A stretch of 64,000 nucleotides of DNA, from positions 1-64,000 of the forward strand of contig JAKAYA010000002.1 in the NCBI GenBank assembly GCA_021826965.1, in the 5' to 3' direction. Position 1 is the stretch's first letter, and the number at the start of each line of letters is the position of its first letter. Position numbers and translations under genes: made by a program. Positions 36,007 through 44,815 of this stretch are shown piece by piece. Under the pieces are notes generated by a model, which was given only the letters and a program-made list of their open reading frames with translations, made no database searches and had not been told where the DNA came from. The stretch comes from Nitrospirota bacterium (GTDB lineage: Bacteria; Nitrospirota; Leptospirillia; Leptospirillales; Leptospirillaceae).

Positions 36007-39000
36007 ATGTGGCTGACCCGTCTTGCCCTCAAGAATGCGATCGGCGTTTTCATGGCCGCTATGGCGCTCCTTCTTCTCGGCGCCCAGTCGATCGCCCGTC
36101 TTCCGATCGATCTGTTTCCGAATCTTGCCGTCCCGGTCCTGATTGTCGGAACGATCTACCCGGGCGCTTCACCTCTCGATGTCGAACGAAGCGTCACTTA
36201 TCCGCTCGAAAAAACCCTTTCGACGATCGACAACGTCTCCCATATCCAGTCCCAGTCCCGGGAAGGAGTCTCCGCCATCCAGGTCTGGTTCAACTGGGGC
36301 GAGGACCTGAACGGAGGGATGGTCCAGGCAGTCCAGAAAATCAGCCAGATCCTGAACCAGCTGCCGCCGGGCATCCAGCAACCCTTCATCCTCAAGTTCG
36401 ATATCGCCAATATTCCAGTCGTATCGGTGACGGTGTCGGACCCGTCGATGAGCCAGATCCAGCTTTACGATCTTGCTTATAACACGATCGAACCCCAGCT
36501 CGAACAGCTTGCGAATGTCTCCCAGGCCACCGTGAACGGCGGAAAGGTCCGCCAGATCAACATCAATGTCGATCCTCACCGGTTGTTTGCCCGCAATCTC
36601 TCGATCATGCAGGTGGTCAATGCAATCAATCAGGCCAACTTTATCCAGCCGTCCGGAGATATCAAGGTCGGGACGAAAGATTACAACCTGTTTACCAACA
36701 ATCAAATCACCCATCATCTTCTCGATACGCTGAACAATGTTCCCGTTTCGGTGCAGCAGACGCCGGATGGGAGAGCTGTTCCAATATTCGTCAAGGACTT
36801 CGCTCGTGTAACCGATTCTGCGGAAACACAGACCAACATCGTTCGGGTCAACGGTGAAAATGCCGTCTATCTGGCCGTCAACAAGCAGCCGGGCTCCAAC
36901 ACGGTCGGGGTCGTGGACGAAGTCCGGAAGGCTTTGCCAAAACTGCGGGGTCTCCCGGCCGGGGTTCGTCTCAATACGTTTTTCGACCAGTCCCTTTATA
37001 TCCGCCAATCGATCCGGAGCCTTTTTCACGAAGTTCTCCAGGGTTCTGTTCTGGCGATTCTTGTGATCTTGCTCTTCTTCGGAAGCGTCCCGGCGACATT
37101 GATCATTTCCACCGCGATTCCCCTTTCAGCCCTTGTCGCCATGGTGTTTCTCTATTTCAGCCACCAGACCCTGAACATTTTCACCTTCGGAGGTCTGGCG
37201 CTGGGCATTGGGCGCCTCGTCGACGACTCGATCGTCGAACTCGAAAACATCTACCGTCACTTTTCCGTGGACGCCACTCCACGTCCCCGGGCACTCCTGG
37301 CGGCGGCCCGAGAGGTTGCCATGCCCATCCTGGCATCGACCATCACGACCGTGGTCGTCTTTTTGCCGGTTGTCTTCATGCAGGGAATCGGACGGTTGCT
37401 GTTCACGCCGATGGCACTGACGATCACGTTTGCTCTTTTTGCCTCGTTTTTTGTCTCCCGGACGGTGACTCCTCTTCTTTGCTATCGGTTTCTCCATCCG
37501 GACAGGATCCCGCTGGCGGATCGCCGGGGCCCGTTTGCCTGGTTCCAGCGGACCTTTCACAAAGTGGAGGAGGCATACGAAAAGTTGCTTTCGTATGCCA
37601 TTCATCACCGGAGGAAGATCTTTCTGACGGTTTTGGGGACGTTCGTCCTTTCGCTTCCCCTGATCCATTTCATCGGAACGGAATTTTTTCCGGCGCCGGA
37701 CGAAAGCCAGTTCACGATCAACATCCAGGCTCCTCCCGGAACACGGATCGAACTGACAACCGAATTGGCCAAGGATGTCGAGAACGTGATCCGGAAGACG
37801 CTGCCTCCCCGCGATGTCCGTCTGATCGCCTCCAATATCGGTCTCAGAAATACCGCCGGTCGGGGAACGAACGGAGCGGCTTCGGTCTTCACAAACAACA
37901 CTGGCCCGGATACGGCTTTCGTCCAGGTCAATCTGGTGGATCCCGACAAGCGGCGGGAGTCGTCGGATGAATTGATGGATCGTGTTCGCACCGCCATGAA
38001 AGGCATGTTTCCGGGAGTCGGCATATACTTCATGCCGGGGGGATTGATCGAGCGTATCCTGAATTTCGGATACCAGGGGATCATCGATGTCGAAATTTAC
38101 GGGTACGATCTCGCGACGGGGGAACGCTTTGCCGAGGATATTGCCAATCGGATGAAAGGGATTCCGGGAATCGGGGACGTCCAGATCCTTCCGAACGATT
38201 TCCATTTTCCGGAACTCGATGTCCGGGTGGATCGTGTCAAAGCGGCTCTCGTGGGTCTTTCCGTCCAGCAGATCGCGTCGACGGTGCTCTGGAGTTTTGT
38301 GGGGAACGAAAACAACCCGTCGATCTATACGGATCCGGTGAGCGGCAACGAGTACAACATTGTTGTCCAGCTCGACCGACCCTACAGGCATTCCCTGGAA
38401 GATCTCAAAAATGTTTTTCTGACCAATGCCTCCGGTCAGCAGATTTTATTGCGGGACATCGCGCGGATTCGTGAATCGTCCGGTCCGAACGAGATTGACC
38501 GGAAAAGGATGACCCGTCTGATCACAATTTCCGCCAACCCGGTGGGACGACCGCTGGGAGCAATCGCCAGAGACCTTCGTCAGTATGTGGCCCATGCCGA
38601 TATTCCTCCAGGATTTTCCGTCGTTCTGGCTGGACAGATTGCCCAACAGAAAGGCGCTTTCCTGTCGCTTGCCCTGGCCGTCCTTTCGGCGATTCTTTTG
38701 GTCTATATGGTTTTGGCGACGCAGTTTCGCTCCTTGCTCGACCCTTTGGTCATCATGTTTTCCGTCCCGATGAGCTTTATCGGTGTTATCTGGCTTTTTT
38801 TCCTGACCGGAACCGCCTTCTCCACAATCGCTTTCATGGGTGTTATCATGACGGTTGGCATTTCCGCCAGCAATGGGGTCCTTCTGGTCGATTATTCCAA
38901 CCGTCTTCAACGGGAAGGGGGACTTTCCCTGGAAGCGGCTGTCGTCCGTGCCGGCCGGACGCGTCTTCGTCCGGTGGTGATGACGAGTCTTGCGACGATT

Positions 39001-39219
39001 TTCGGACTGATACCCATGGCGCTGGGGTTCGATGTGGGAAGCTCGAACAGCCTTCCGCTTGCCCGGGCGGTGATCGGTGGTCTGACACTGGCGACGCTGT
39101 TTACGCTGGTGCTTGTTCCGACGGCCTATCTGTCCCTGCACCGGCGTTTTCCGGTCAAGACCGGTCCATCCGGCGTCGACTGGGAGTCCGGGGAAGCATC
39201 GAAACCGTCCGGAGTCTGA
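36007..39219 (+). CDS. RND multidrug/solvent efflux pump (HAE1-like)
   Basis: This 1070-residue proton-driven inner-membrane pump has the twelve-helix RND layout with two large periplasmic loops. TM4 shows LALGIGRLVDDSIVELENIY, with the two essential aspartates. The TM10 region reads VGISASNGVLLVDYSN, lacking the AcrB lysine as in several HAE1 subgroups. Motifs FPNLAVPVLIVGTIYPGASP and IQAPPGTRIE fit the family. Its stop directly abuts the stop of convergent lysR. The substrate is not predictable. Confidence 0.95.
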   Translation: MWLTRLALKNAIGVFMAAMALLLLGAQSIARLPIDLFPNLAVPVLIVGTIYPGASPLDVERSVTYPLEKTLSTIDNVSHIQSQSREGVSAIQVWFNWGEDLNGGMVQAVQKISQILNQLPPGIQQPFILKFDIANIPVVSVTVSDPSMSQIQLYDLAYNTIEPQLEQLANVSQATVNGGKVRQININVDPHRLFARNLSIMQVVNAINQANFIQPSGDIKVGTKDYNLFTNNQITHHLLDTLNNVPVSVQQTPDGRAVPIFVKDFARVTDSAETQTNIVRVNGENAVYLAVNKQPGSNTVGVVDEVRKALPKLRGLPAGVRLNTFFDQSLYIRQSIRSLFHEVLQGSVLAILVILLFFGSVPATLIISTAIPLSALVAMVFLYFSHQTLNIFTFGGLALGIGRLVDDSIVELENIYRHFSVDATPRPRALLAAAREVAMPILASTITTVVVFLPVVFMQGIGRLLFTPMALTITFALFASFFVSRTVTPLLCYRFLHPDRIPLADRRGPFAWFQRTFHKVEEAYEKLLSYAIHHRRKIFLTVLGTFVLSLPLIHFIGTEFFPAPDESQFTINIQAPPGTRIELTTELAKDVENVIRKTLPPRDVRLIASNIGLRNTAGRGTNGAASVFTNNTGPDTAFVQVNLVDPDKRRESSDELMDRVRTAMKGMFPGVGIYFMPGGLIERILNFGYQGIIDVEIYGYDLATGERFAEDIANRMKGIPGIGDVQILPNDFHFPELDVRVDRVKAALVGLSVQQIASTVLWSFVGNENNPSIYTDPVSGNEYNIVVQLDRPYRHSLEDLKNVFLTNASGQQILLRDIARIRESSGPNEIDRKRMTRLITISANPVGRPLGAIARDLRQYVAHADIPPGFSVVLAGQIAQQKGAFLSLALAVLSAILLVYMVLATQFRSLLDPLVIMFSVPMSFIGVIWLFFLTGTAFSTIAFMGVIMTVGISASNGVLLVDYSNRLQREGGLSLEAAVVRAGRTRLRPVVMTSLATIFGLIPMALGFDVGSSNSLPLARAVIGGLTLATLFTLVLVPTAYLSLHRRFPVKTGPSGVDWESGEASKPSGV

Positions 39220-40152
39220 TCAGGAAAGACCTGAGGTAAGGCGAATCCAGCCGGAGGTGAAAATCCGGACGCCCAGCTGAATCGGTGAAGGAATAGCGGA
39301 AAGATCGTTTTTCCGGGTCAGGATTCCCAAAATGGATCCGCTCGACAGTTCGGGGACCGACAGTCCGGTCAGAACGCCCCGGTCGAGTTCTTCCCGGACG
39401 GAAGAAGCGGGCAATATACCAATTCCCATTCCGGACAGCAGGACCTTGCGGATCAGTGTAGCTTCATGCGTTTCGAGGGAAACGTTCACCTTCAGGGAAA
39501 GTCTGGTCAGGACGTTGTCGATGTAGTCCCGGAAAAACGTGTGCCGTGCGGGCAGAACCAACGGGTACTCCTCCAGAATGCGGGGATCCCTCCGCCAGTT
39601 CTGGGAAACGGCGTGGGGCGCTGCGACAACCAGAATGTTTGTCTTGATCACAGGTGTCAGGTCGACCGATCCGGTCCATTCGTCCAGATGGGGAGATTCG
39701 TCGGGAATTTGGGTGATCGCAATGTCGATGGACCGGTCTTCGAGTCCCCGCACCAGGTCGGTATCAAGGGCCTGATGTGACTGGACAGTGGCATTTTTAT
39801 ATGTTCCCCTGAGATAATTCAAAAACGGTCCGTCATCCTTGAACCCCGTACCAAAACCGATCCCGAGGTTGAGGGGATCGGTTTTGGTAACGGGCTTGAA
39901 CTGGGTAACGGCTTCTGTTGTTTCGGCCACTTTCTCGAGAACCTGACGGGCGTGTTCGAGAAACAGAAGTCCCGACTGGCTCAGGTAGACCCGTCGACCA
40001 ACCCGGTTGAACAACCGGGTTTTGAGTTCTTCTTCGAGAAGCTGGACCTGTGTGCTGATGGCAGGTTGGGTGATGCCGAGTTCCTGAGCTGCCATGGTAA
40101 AGTTGAGCGTCTGGCTGACGACGATAAATGTATGGATTTGAGATAGCGTCAT
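39220..40152 (-). CDS. LysR family transcriptional regulator
   Basis: This 310-residue regulator has the winged HTH at residues 1-60: LSQIHTFIVVSQTLNFTMAA, then GITQPAISTQVQLLEEELKT. A periplasmic-binding-protein-like effector domain follows (LGIGFGTGFKDDGPFLNYL). It diverges from the tolC-ABC locus at 40348, which it may control. GGAG precedes the ATG by seven bases. Codons around 39849-39889 carry a perfect 16-bp inverted repeat (see the repeat entry). Confidence 0.93.
   Translation of the reverse strand: MTLSQIHTFIVVSQTLNFTMAAQELGITQPAISTQVQLLEEELKTRLFNRVGRRVYLSQSGLLFLEHARQVLEKVAETTEAVTQFKPVTKTDPLNLGIGFGTGFKDDGPFLNYLRGTYKNATVQSHQALDTDLVRGLEDRSIDIAITQIPDESPHLDEWTGSVDLTPVIKTNILVVAAPHAVSQNWRRDPRILEEYPLVLPARHTFFRDYIDNVLTRLSLKVNVSLETHEATLIRKVLLSGMGIGILPASSVREELDRGVLTGLSVPELSSGSILGILTRKNDLSAIPSPIQLGVRIFTSGWIRLTSGLS
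39849..39889. repeat. Perfect 16-bp inverted repeat inside the lysR gene
   Basis: TACCAAAACCGATCCC at 39849-39864 is repeated as its exact reverse complement at 39874-39889, with a nine-base spacer. The repeat lies wholly inside the coding sequence (residues around TKTDPLNLGIGFGTG). In RNA it would form a strong hairpin. Confidence 0.9.
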
Positions 40153-40347
40153 TTGATGCTCCAGTGGCTATTTTTCATAAGTTAATGGTGATGTTTGTAA
40201 AAATAAAAATTCAGGCCGATTTTCTTTTTTAAATTGTATAATAATTTTTATCAATGAGTAAAGGAATGATTCGATTACTGTGTGGTTAAAGGCGAAATGG
40301 GAATCCTGAGGTTTTGGCGTCATCCAATCCGGCGAGGAAGACAGGGA
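40153..40347. promoter_or_regulatory. Divergent lysR/tolC intergenic control region
   Basis: This AT-rich gap separates the LysR gene (minus) from the second export locus (plus). A consensus TATAAT at 40238-40243 points toward tolC but has no matching -35 box at the right distance. That is typical of promoters needing an activator such as the adjacent LysR protein. No open reading frame is convincing here. Confidence 0.45.
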
Positions 40348-41760
40348 ATGGCGAAGCTCTTCGTTATTCTGACATTTCTCTTTTCTTTTTCACTCGGTTA
40401 TACGGGAGCGTCCTATCCGGCTCCTCTTCCGCCTGAACAGGCTGTGCCGGCTTCGGGTGAACCGTCCAGCCGGATCGTCGGCGCCGGGGAACCGACCGGA
40501 TATGTCCTGACGCTTCCGAACGCCTTGTCCATTGCCCTCCGGAGCCAACCGCAACTGGGAGCAGCCAAGGCGGGCGTGACCAGCGCAAAGGCCGGCATCG
40601 GGATCGCTCAAAGCCAGTACTACCCGACCCTTGCGGGAAGTTCGGCCTACACACGCGAAACAGGCAACTTCGGACCCCAGCCGGGTTTTCCCTTCACGAT
40701 TCCGGAATCGCCGGTTTCCTACGATTTCTATCAGGCGTCTCTGACGCTGACCCAGACGCTTTTTGCCTTTGGCCGCAGACGGTCCCAGGTTGCCCAGAAC
40801 AGGGCCTTGTACAAGGCTTCCCACCAGGGGGCTGCGAAAACGGTCACGGACGTCGTTTTCGGTGTCGAGAAAGCTTACTTCAGCGTTTTGAAGGATCAGG
40901 AGCTGCTGGAAGTCGATCGACTGACTCTGGCGGATTATCGCCTGCAGCTCCGGGTGGCCAAGGCGCGCTACAATGACGGCGTGGCGAATGCCTATGATGT
41001 GCTGAACGCCCGGGTCAATCTGTCCAACATGATTCTGACCCAGGTCCAGGACAAAAACCAGTTTCATGTGGACGAACTGTCCTTAAACCGTGCCATGGGG
41101 GTGGTCGGCCATGCCCCGTACCGGGTGGCACCCTATCATCCGGGAATTTCCATCACCTACACACCGGAACAGGTCGTGGCCATCGCGATCTCTCACCGGC
41201 CCGATCTGAAGCAGCTGGATCAGCAGACGGTCGCACAGAAACAGGCCGTCCGGTTCAATCAGGCCCAGTTTATGCCCACCGTCCAGACGGTGGGCGCCTA
41301 CAGTCTGGACAGTGAGTTTTTTCCCCTGGTCTACAACTGGTCCATCGCCACCACCGTGTCGATCCCGATCTTTAACGGTTTTCTGAACGTGGAACAGGTC
41401 AGACAATCAAGGGCCCAGCTCAAACAGGTCCGATTCCAGCGCGAAGATCTCCGCCAGGGGGTCATCCAGAGCGTTCTGTCGGACCTGTATACCCTGAGAA
41501 CGGCAGAGCAGAAAATTCGTGATGCCCAGACGCTGGTGGACCAGGCGATGCAAAACGTCGATCTTGCGGAAACCCAGTTCCGGGTCGGAACCGGAACGAC
41601 TGTGGCCGTCACCCAGACGGAACGCGATCTGGCCAAGGCTCGCTCCGACCTTGTCCAGGCCCAGGCCGATTTTGCCATCAGTCTGGCACAGCTCAAAAGA
41701 GACATGGGGATCAATTATGACTTTGATCACGGAAGCCTTCCGACGGGAGGATTGCCGTGA
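40348..41760 (+). CDS. TolC family outer-membrane protein
   Basis: This second TolC-like channel has 470 residues from ATG 40348, which gives a clean signal peptide (AKLFVILTFLFSFSLGYTGA). Earlier in-frame starts at 40282 and 40297 would spoil it. It has ALSIALRSQPQLGAAKAG, TLTQTLFAFGRRRSQVA and FRVGTGTTVAVTQTERDLAK, parallel to the channel at 33420-34862, so the two are paralogues. It begins an apparent operon with a beta-barrel, an anchored protein and an ABC transporter. Confidence 0.93.
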   Translation: MAKLFVILTFLFSFSLGYTGASYPAPLPPEQAVPASGEPSSRIVGAGEPTGYVLTLPNALSIALRSQPQLGAAKAGVTSAKAGIGIAQSQYYPTLAGSSAYTRETGNFGPQPGFPFTIPESPVSYDFYQASLTLTQTLFAFGRRRSQVAQNRALYKASHQGAAKTVTDVVFGVEKAYFSVLKDQELLEVDRLTLADYRLQLRVAKARYNDGVANAYDVLNARVNLSNMILTQVQDKNQFHVDELSLNRAMGVVGHAPYRVAPYHPGISITYTPEQVVAIAISHRPDLKQLDQQTVAQKQAVRFNQAQFMPTVQTVGAYSLDSEFFPLVYNWSIATTVSIPIFNGFLNVEQVRQSRAQLKQVRFQREDLRQGVIQSVLSDLYTLRTAEQKIRDAQTLVDQAMQNVDLAETQFRVGTGTTVAVTQTERDLAKARSDLVQAQADFAISLAQLKRDMGINYDFDHGSLPTGGLP

Positions 41761-42488
41761 AGACGTTGGGGAGCCTTTTTGGTGGGGTGGTTCTGGTGTG
41801 TGTCTGGACGGCGTTCGCGTGGAGCGATGCTCCCTTGCCGGGTCCTTCCGTTCCGCCGTCTCTTTCGGAACCCTCCGTCGCTCCGGTTCTTTCCCCTCCT
41901 CCGGATCACTGGTCGTTTGCGCCGACCGTCTCCTATTTTCTCCCGGTAGGGTCCGGTGTGGCAGATTATCTGAACGCCGGTCTGGGGGTGGGCGGCGAAC
42001 TCTCCTACTATCCGGGGCAGGCGCCAGGAAAGTTTCGATGGATTCTGTCCGGGACCTATTTTCAGATGACGCCTGGTCCTTCCCTGACGGTACCCTCCAG
42101 TTCGAGCAACCCTTTTGCGGTGAACCCTTCTTCGTCGGCCCAGCAGGTGGGTCCTATTTCCGGATCGGCCAGTGTGACCGGCTTCATCGTGAAGACGGGG
42201 GCAGCCTGGAACCTGCTGGACCTTTTACCGAAGGACATCACCGGATGGGGGACGGTCTCGCCCTATGTACGCCTGGATGTAGGGATGGTTTCGTTGTCCG
42301 CTTCGAACGCCGGGAACCTGACCGGGCATCCGTTCGGGCTCCTGCTGGATGGGGGGGGAGGAATCGAATGGCACGTTCCGTCTCTTTCCATGGGCGTGTT
42401 TGTGGAAATGGATCCGTCCGGTCTGAATGCGAACGGTTCATTCCTTTTTCTTGCGCCGTTGGTCTCCGGTATTTCACTCTGGTTCTGA
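41757..42488 (+). CDS. Probable outer-membrane beta-barrel protein
   Basis: This 243-residue exported protein has a signal peptide (LGSLFGGVVLVCVWTAFAWS). A Pro/Ser-rich linker is followed by alternating hydrophobic strands, and the C-terminus is SLWF, an aromatic barrel-type end. It resembles the 31915-32649 product in size and layout, and both sit next to a tolC gene. GTG overlaps the tolC stop by four bases. The function is unknown. Confidence 0.68.
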   Translation: MKTLGSLFGGVVLVCVWTAFAWSDAPLPGPSVPPSLSEPSVAPVLSPPPDHWSFAPTVSYFLPVGSGVADYLNAGLGVGGELSYYPGQAPGKFRWILSGTYFQMTPGPSLTVPSSSSNPFAVNPSSSAQQVGPISGSASVTGFIVKTGAAWNLLDLLPKDITGWGTVSPYVRLDVGMVSLSASNAGNLTGHPFGLLLDGGGGIEWHVPSLSMGVFVEMDPSGLNANGSFLFLAPLVSGISLWF

Positions 42489-42529
42489 ATCCGGTTTTTT
42501 TGTGATGATGTGGAGGATTGGCACAGTTT

Positions 42530-43153
42530 ATGGATGACGACCGTTCACGATTCGACTCCCTGGGGGTTTCCCATTCGGTGCCCGGACAAGGGTCCAGGAG
42601 AATCTTCTGGATTCTGGGAGGGGCAGGGGTCCTGCTTTTTCTGGCCGGGATCTTTTACACCATTTTCTTCTATATCACGCTCCCCAATCACCATACGTTG
42701 TTTCAGGAGGGGCAAAACGGGGTCAACCAGGTTCCGCTTCCGGTTCCCCCCACGACACTTTTTCCCCAGAGCCATCCTTCCAGTCTCCCCGTCACGCATG
42801 TCCAGACTTCGCGATTTGCGGCGGATGTGTTGTCGGTGCGTCAGGCGGGCTCCGGTATCGACGTCGTTCTCCGCCTTTCGTTCAACAGAGAGACCGGGCC
42901 GATTTCCCTTCTTCTCTCCTCTCCTCCGCGATGGGTCGACGGCAAGCAGGGGGCTTCCGTGGGATCTGTTTCCTGGAACCGGGACCGTGTCTTTTCTCCG
43001 GGAGAGTCAGTCGATGTTCCCATTCATTTTCCTGTTCTGCCCCGGACGCCGTCTTTTGACCTTTACATCTCCTTTACCGGAGTCAAGGGGAACACGGGAG
43101 ACCGGTATATAATGCATTTTATGAACCTGAAATCCGGGGCAGCGGGTGCCTGA
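42530..43153 (+). CDS. Membrane-anchored protein of unknown function
   Basis: This product has about 207 residues. One transmembrane helix lies at about residues 25-48 (IFWILGGAGVLLFLAGIFYT), followed by a Pro-rich linker (VPLPVPPTTLFP). A beta-rich extracytoplasmic domain comes next, with RPRWVDG-like surface loops. I do not recognise the family. It lies between the barrel and the ABC ATPase and could be an accessory or adaptor subunit of that exporter. The start is uncertain: TTG 42518 touches the GGAGG site, while ATG 42530 is 13 bases away. Confidence 0.65.
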   Translation: MDDDRSRFDSLGVSHSVPGQGSRRIFWILGGAGVLLFLAGIFYTIFFYITLPNHHTLFQEGQNGVNQVPLPVPPTTLFPQSHPSSLPVTHVQTSRFAADVLSVRQAGSGIDVVLRLSFNRETGPISLLLSSPPRWVDGKQGASVGSVSWNRDRVFSPGESVDVPIHFPVLPRTPSFDLYISFTGVKGNTGDRYIMHFMNLKSGAAGA

Positions 43154-43916
43154 ACATGTTCTGGTGGCCCATCGTCTCGCGAAACGATTTTCCCCGGAAA
43201 GGCCGCCGGCCGTGGACGGGATTTCTCTTGAGGTTTCCAAAGGAGAGGTCCTGTCCATTGTCGGTCCCAACGGTGCCGGGAAGTCGACCCTTCTTCAAAT
43301 GCTGCTGGGACTCCTTACGCCGGATGAGGGAACGGTCCGGATTTTTGGCGTCGATATCGTTCGGCACCGGCGCAAGATCGCCCATCTCGTCAACTATGCC
43401 TCCACGGATCTTTCGTTGCCTTACTCCCTGTCTGTCCGGGAAAATCTGGAAGTCTTCGCTCTTGTCTACAACCTGGCGGCACCCGCACAGGCCGTACAGG
43501 ACATGCTGGTCCGATTTTCCCTGCAGTCCCTGGCGCAGACAAAGGTGGGCCGACTGTCGACAGGACAGATTGCCCGACTGTCTCTTGCCAAGGCATTGAT
43601 TTCCCGCCCGGAGATTTTGTTTCTGGACGAACCCACCGCCACACTCGATCCCGAAGCCTCCGCCGAAGTCCGTTCCGTCCTTCGGGAACAGGTGGAGTCG
43701 GACCGACTGGCTTTGGTCTACACTTCGCACAACATGCGGGAAGTGGAACGCCTGTCAGACCGCATCCTTCTGATCGAATCCGGAAAAACGGTGGCATGCG
43801 GATCCGGGGAAGAGCTTTTCCGGCAATTCGATTGCGACAATCTGGAGGAGGTTTTTTTGCGTTCGATGGCCCGGGTCCGCGAAAGCCGGAAAATGGAGGA
43901 GTCCGTTCGTGAGTGA
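43146..43916 (+). CDS. ABC transporter ATP-binding protein
   Basis: This 256-residue ATPase powers the permease encoded next. It has Walker A GPNGAGKST (about residue 41), a Q-loop near NYASTDLSL and the signature LSTGQIARLSLAKAL. Walker B is ILFLDEPTATLDPEA and the H-loop SHNMREVERL. It is of the DrrA/ABC-2 export type. GTG 43146 overlaps the preceding gene by eight bases, and the permease start overlaps its end by eight bases. Confidence 0.95.
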   Translation: MPEHVLVAHRLAKRFSPERPPAVDGISLEVSKGEVLSIVGPNGAGKSTLLQMLLGLLTPDEGTVRIFGVDIVRHRRKIAHLVNYASTDLSLPYSLSVRENLEVFALVYNLAAPAQAVQDMLVRFSLQSLAQTKVGRLSTGQIARLSLAKALISRPEILFLDEPTATLDPEASAEVRSVLREQVESDRLALVYTSHNMREVERLSDRILLIESGKTVACGSGEELFRQFDCDNLEEVFLRSMARVRESRKMEESVRE

Positions 43917-44766
43917 TGCACCGCCGGAGCGGGTGGGAGAAGAAAATCGTCTCCGCCGGCCATCGGTTTCCCTGTTCGCGTGGCGTCCTATGGCCGGTAT
44001 CCTTCTCCGGCAGTTTTTTCTCTATCGAAGAAGCGTGCCGAGATGGATGGAAATTTTTTACTGGCCATTGCTGGACCTTCTGGTGTGGGGGTTTCTGACG
44101 CTTTACCTCCGTCAGGGGATCCTTCCGGGAACGGGAGCGGCACAAGCCCTCCTGGGCGGCCTTCTTCTCTGGGACATGCTGTACCGATCCCAACAGGGGA
44201 TCTCTGTCGTTTTTCTGGAGGAAATCTGGTCTCGCAATCTTTACAATCTTATGGTTGCTCCGGTGACACCCTATCATATTATCGCCGGCGCCATGGTCAC
44301 CGGGCTCCTGAAGATCACGCTGTCTTCGGGAACGGCCATTTTGCTGGCCTACCTGCTTTTTTCGTACTCCCTGTTCAATATTGGAATCGCACTGGTCCCG
44401 TTTGTTTTTTGTCTCGTCGTCATGGGGTGGGCACTGGGAATCATGACGACCGCACTGATCCTCCGCTTCGGCCAGGAAGCGGAGGTGCTGGCATGGGGTG
44501 TCATCTTCCTGTTTCAGCCGGTCAGTGCCGTTTTCAACCCGGTCTCCGTCCTTCCGCAGGGCTTCCGCCAGGTCGCCTTTTTCGTCCCGGCCTCGCACGT
44601 GTTCGAAGGTATGCGACAGGTTCTCGCCGGGCAGGGATTTTCATGGGAACACTTTTTTCTGGCCGTTCTGGAAGACGGCATCTATGTTGCCGGGGGACTG
44701 GCTCTTTTTTCCTGGGTCCTGAGCCGGGCGAGAAAAGTCGGATTTTCCTTGAAGTTGGGGAGTTAA
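43909..44766 (+). CDS. ABC-2 type permease
   Basis: This 285-residue inner-membrane permease has about six hydrophobic segments, for example IFYWPLLDLLVWGFLTLYL and MGWALGIMTTALILRFG. The pattern PVSAVFNPVSVLPQGFRQVAFFVPASHVFEGMR (in parts: NPVSVLPQGFRQ, PASHVFEGMR) is typical of ABC-2 exporters. With the ATPase it makes a half-size exporter of lipid-, polysaccharide- or drug-type substrates. No MFP adaptor gene is present in this operon. Confidence 0.92.
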   Translation: MSDAPPERVGEENRLRRPSVSLFAWRPMAGILLRQFFLYRRSVPRWMEIFYWPLLDLLVWGFLTLYLRQGILPGTGAAQALLGGLLLWDMLYRSQQGISVVFLEEIWSRNLYNLMVAPVTPYHIIAGAMVTGLLKITLSSGTAILLAYLLFSYSLFNIGIALVPFVFCLVVMGWALGIMTTALILRFGQEAEVLAWGVIFLFQPVSAVFNPVSVLPQGFRQVAFFVPASHVFEGMRQVLAGQGFSWEHFFLAVLEDGIYVAGGLALFSWVLSRARKVGFSLKLGS

Positions 44767-44815
44767 AGACTCGACAGAAGTTTGACACGTCGGACAGGCA
44801 GGGGGATAATGAGCC

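Noticed and set aside
37126-38391. Antisense frame of 421 codons within the RND gene
   Set aside because: The RND reading frame is complete with all motifs. The antisense product is highly charged and has no recognisable feature.
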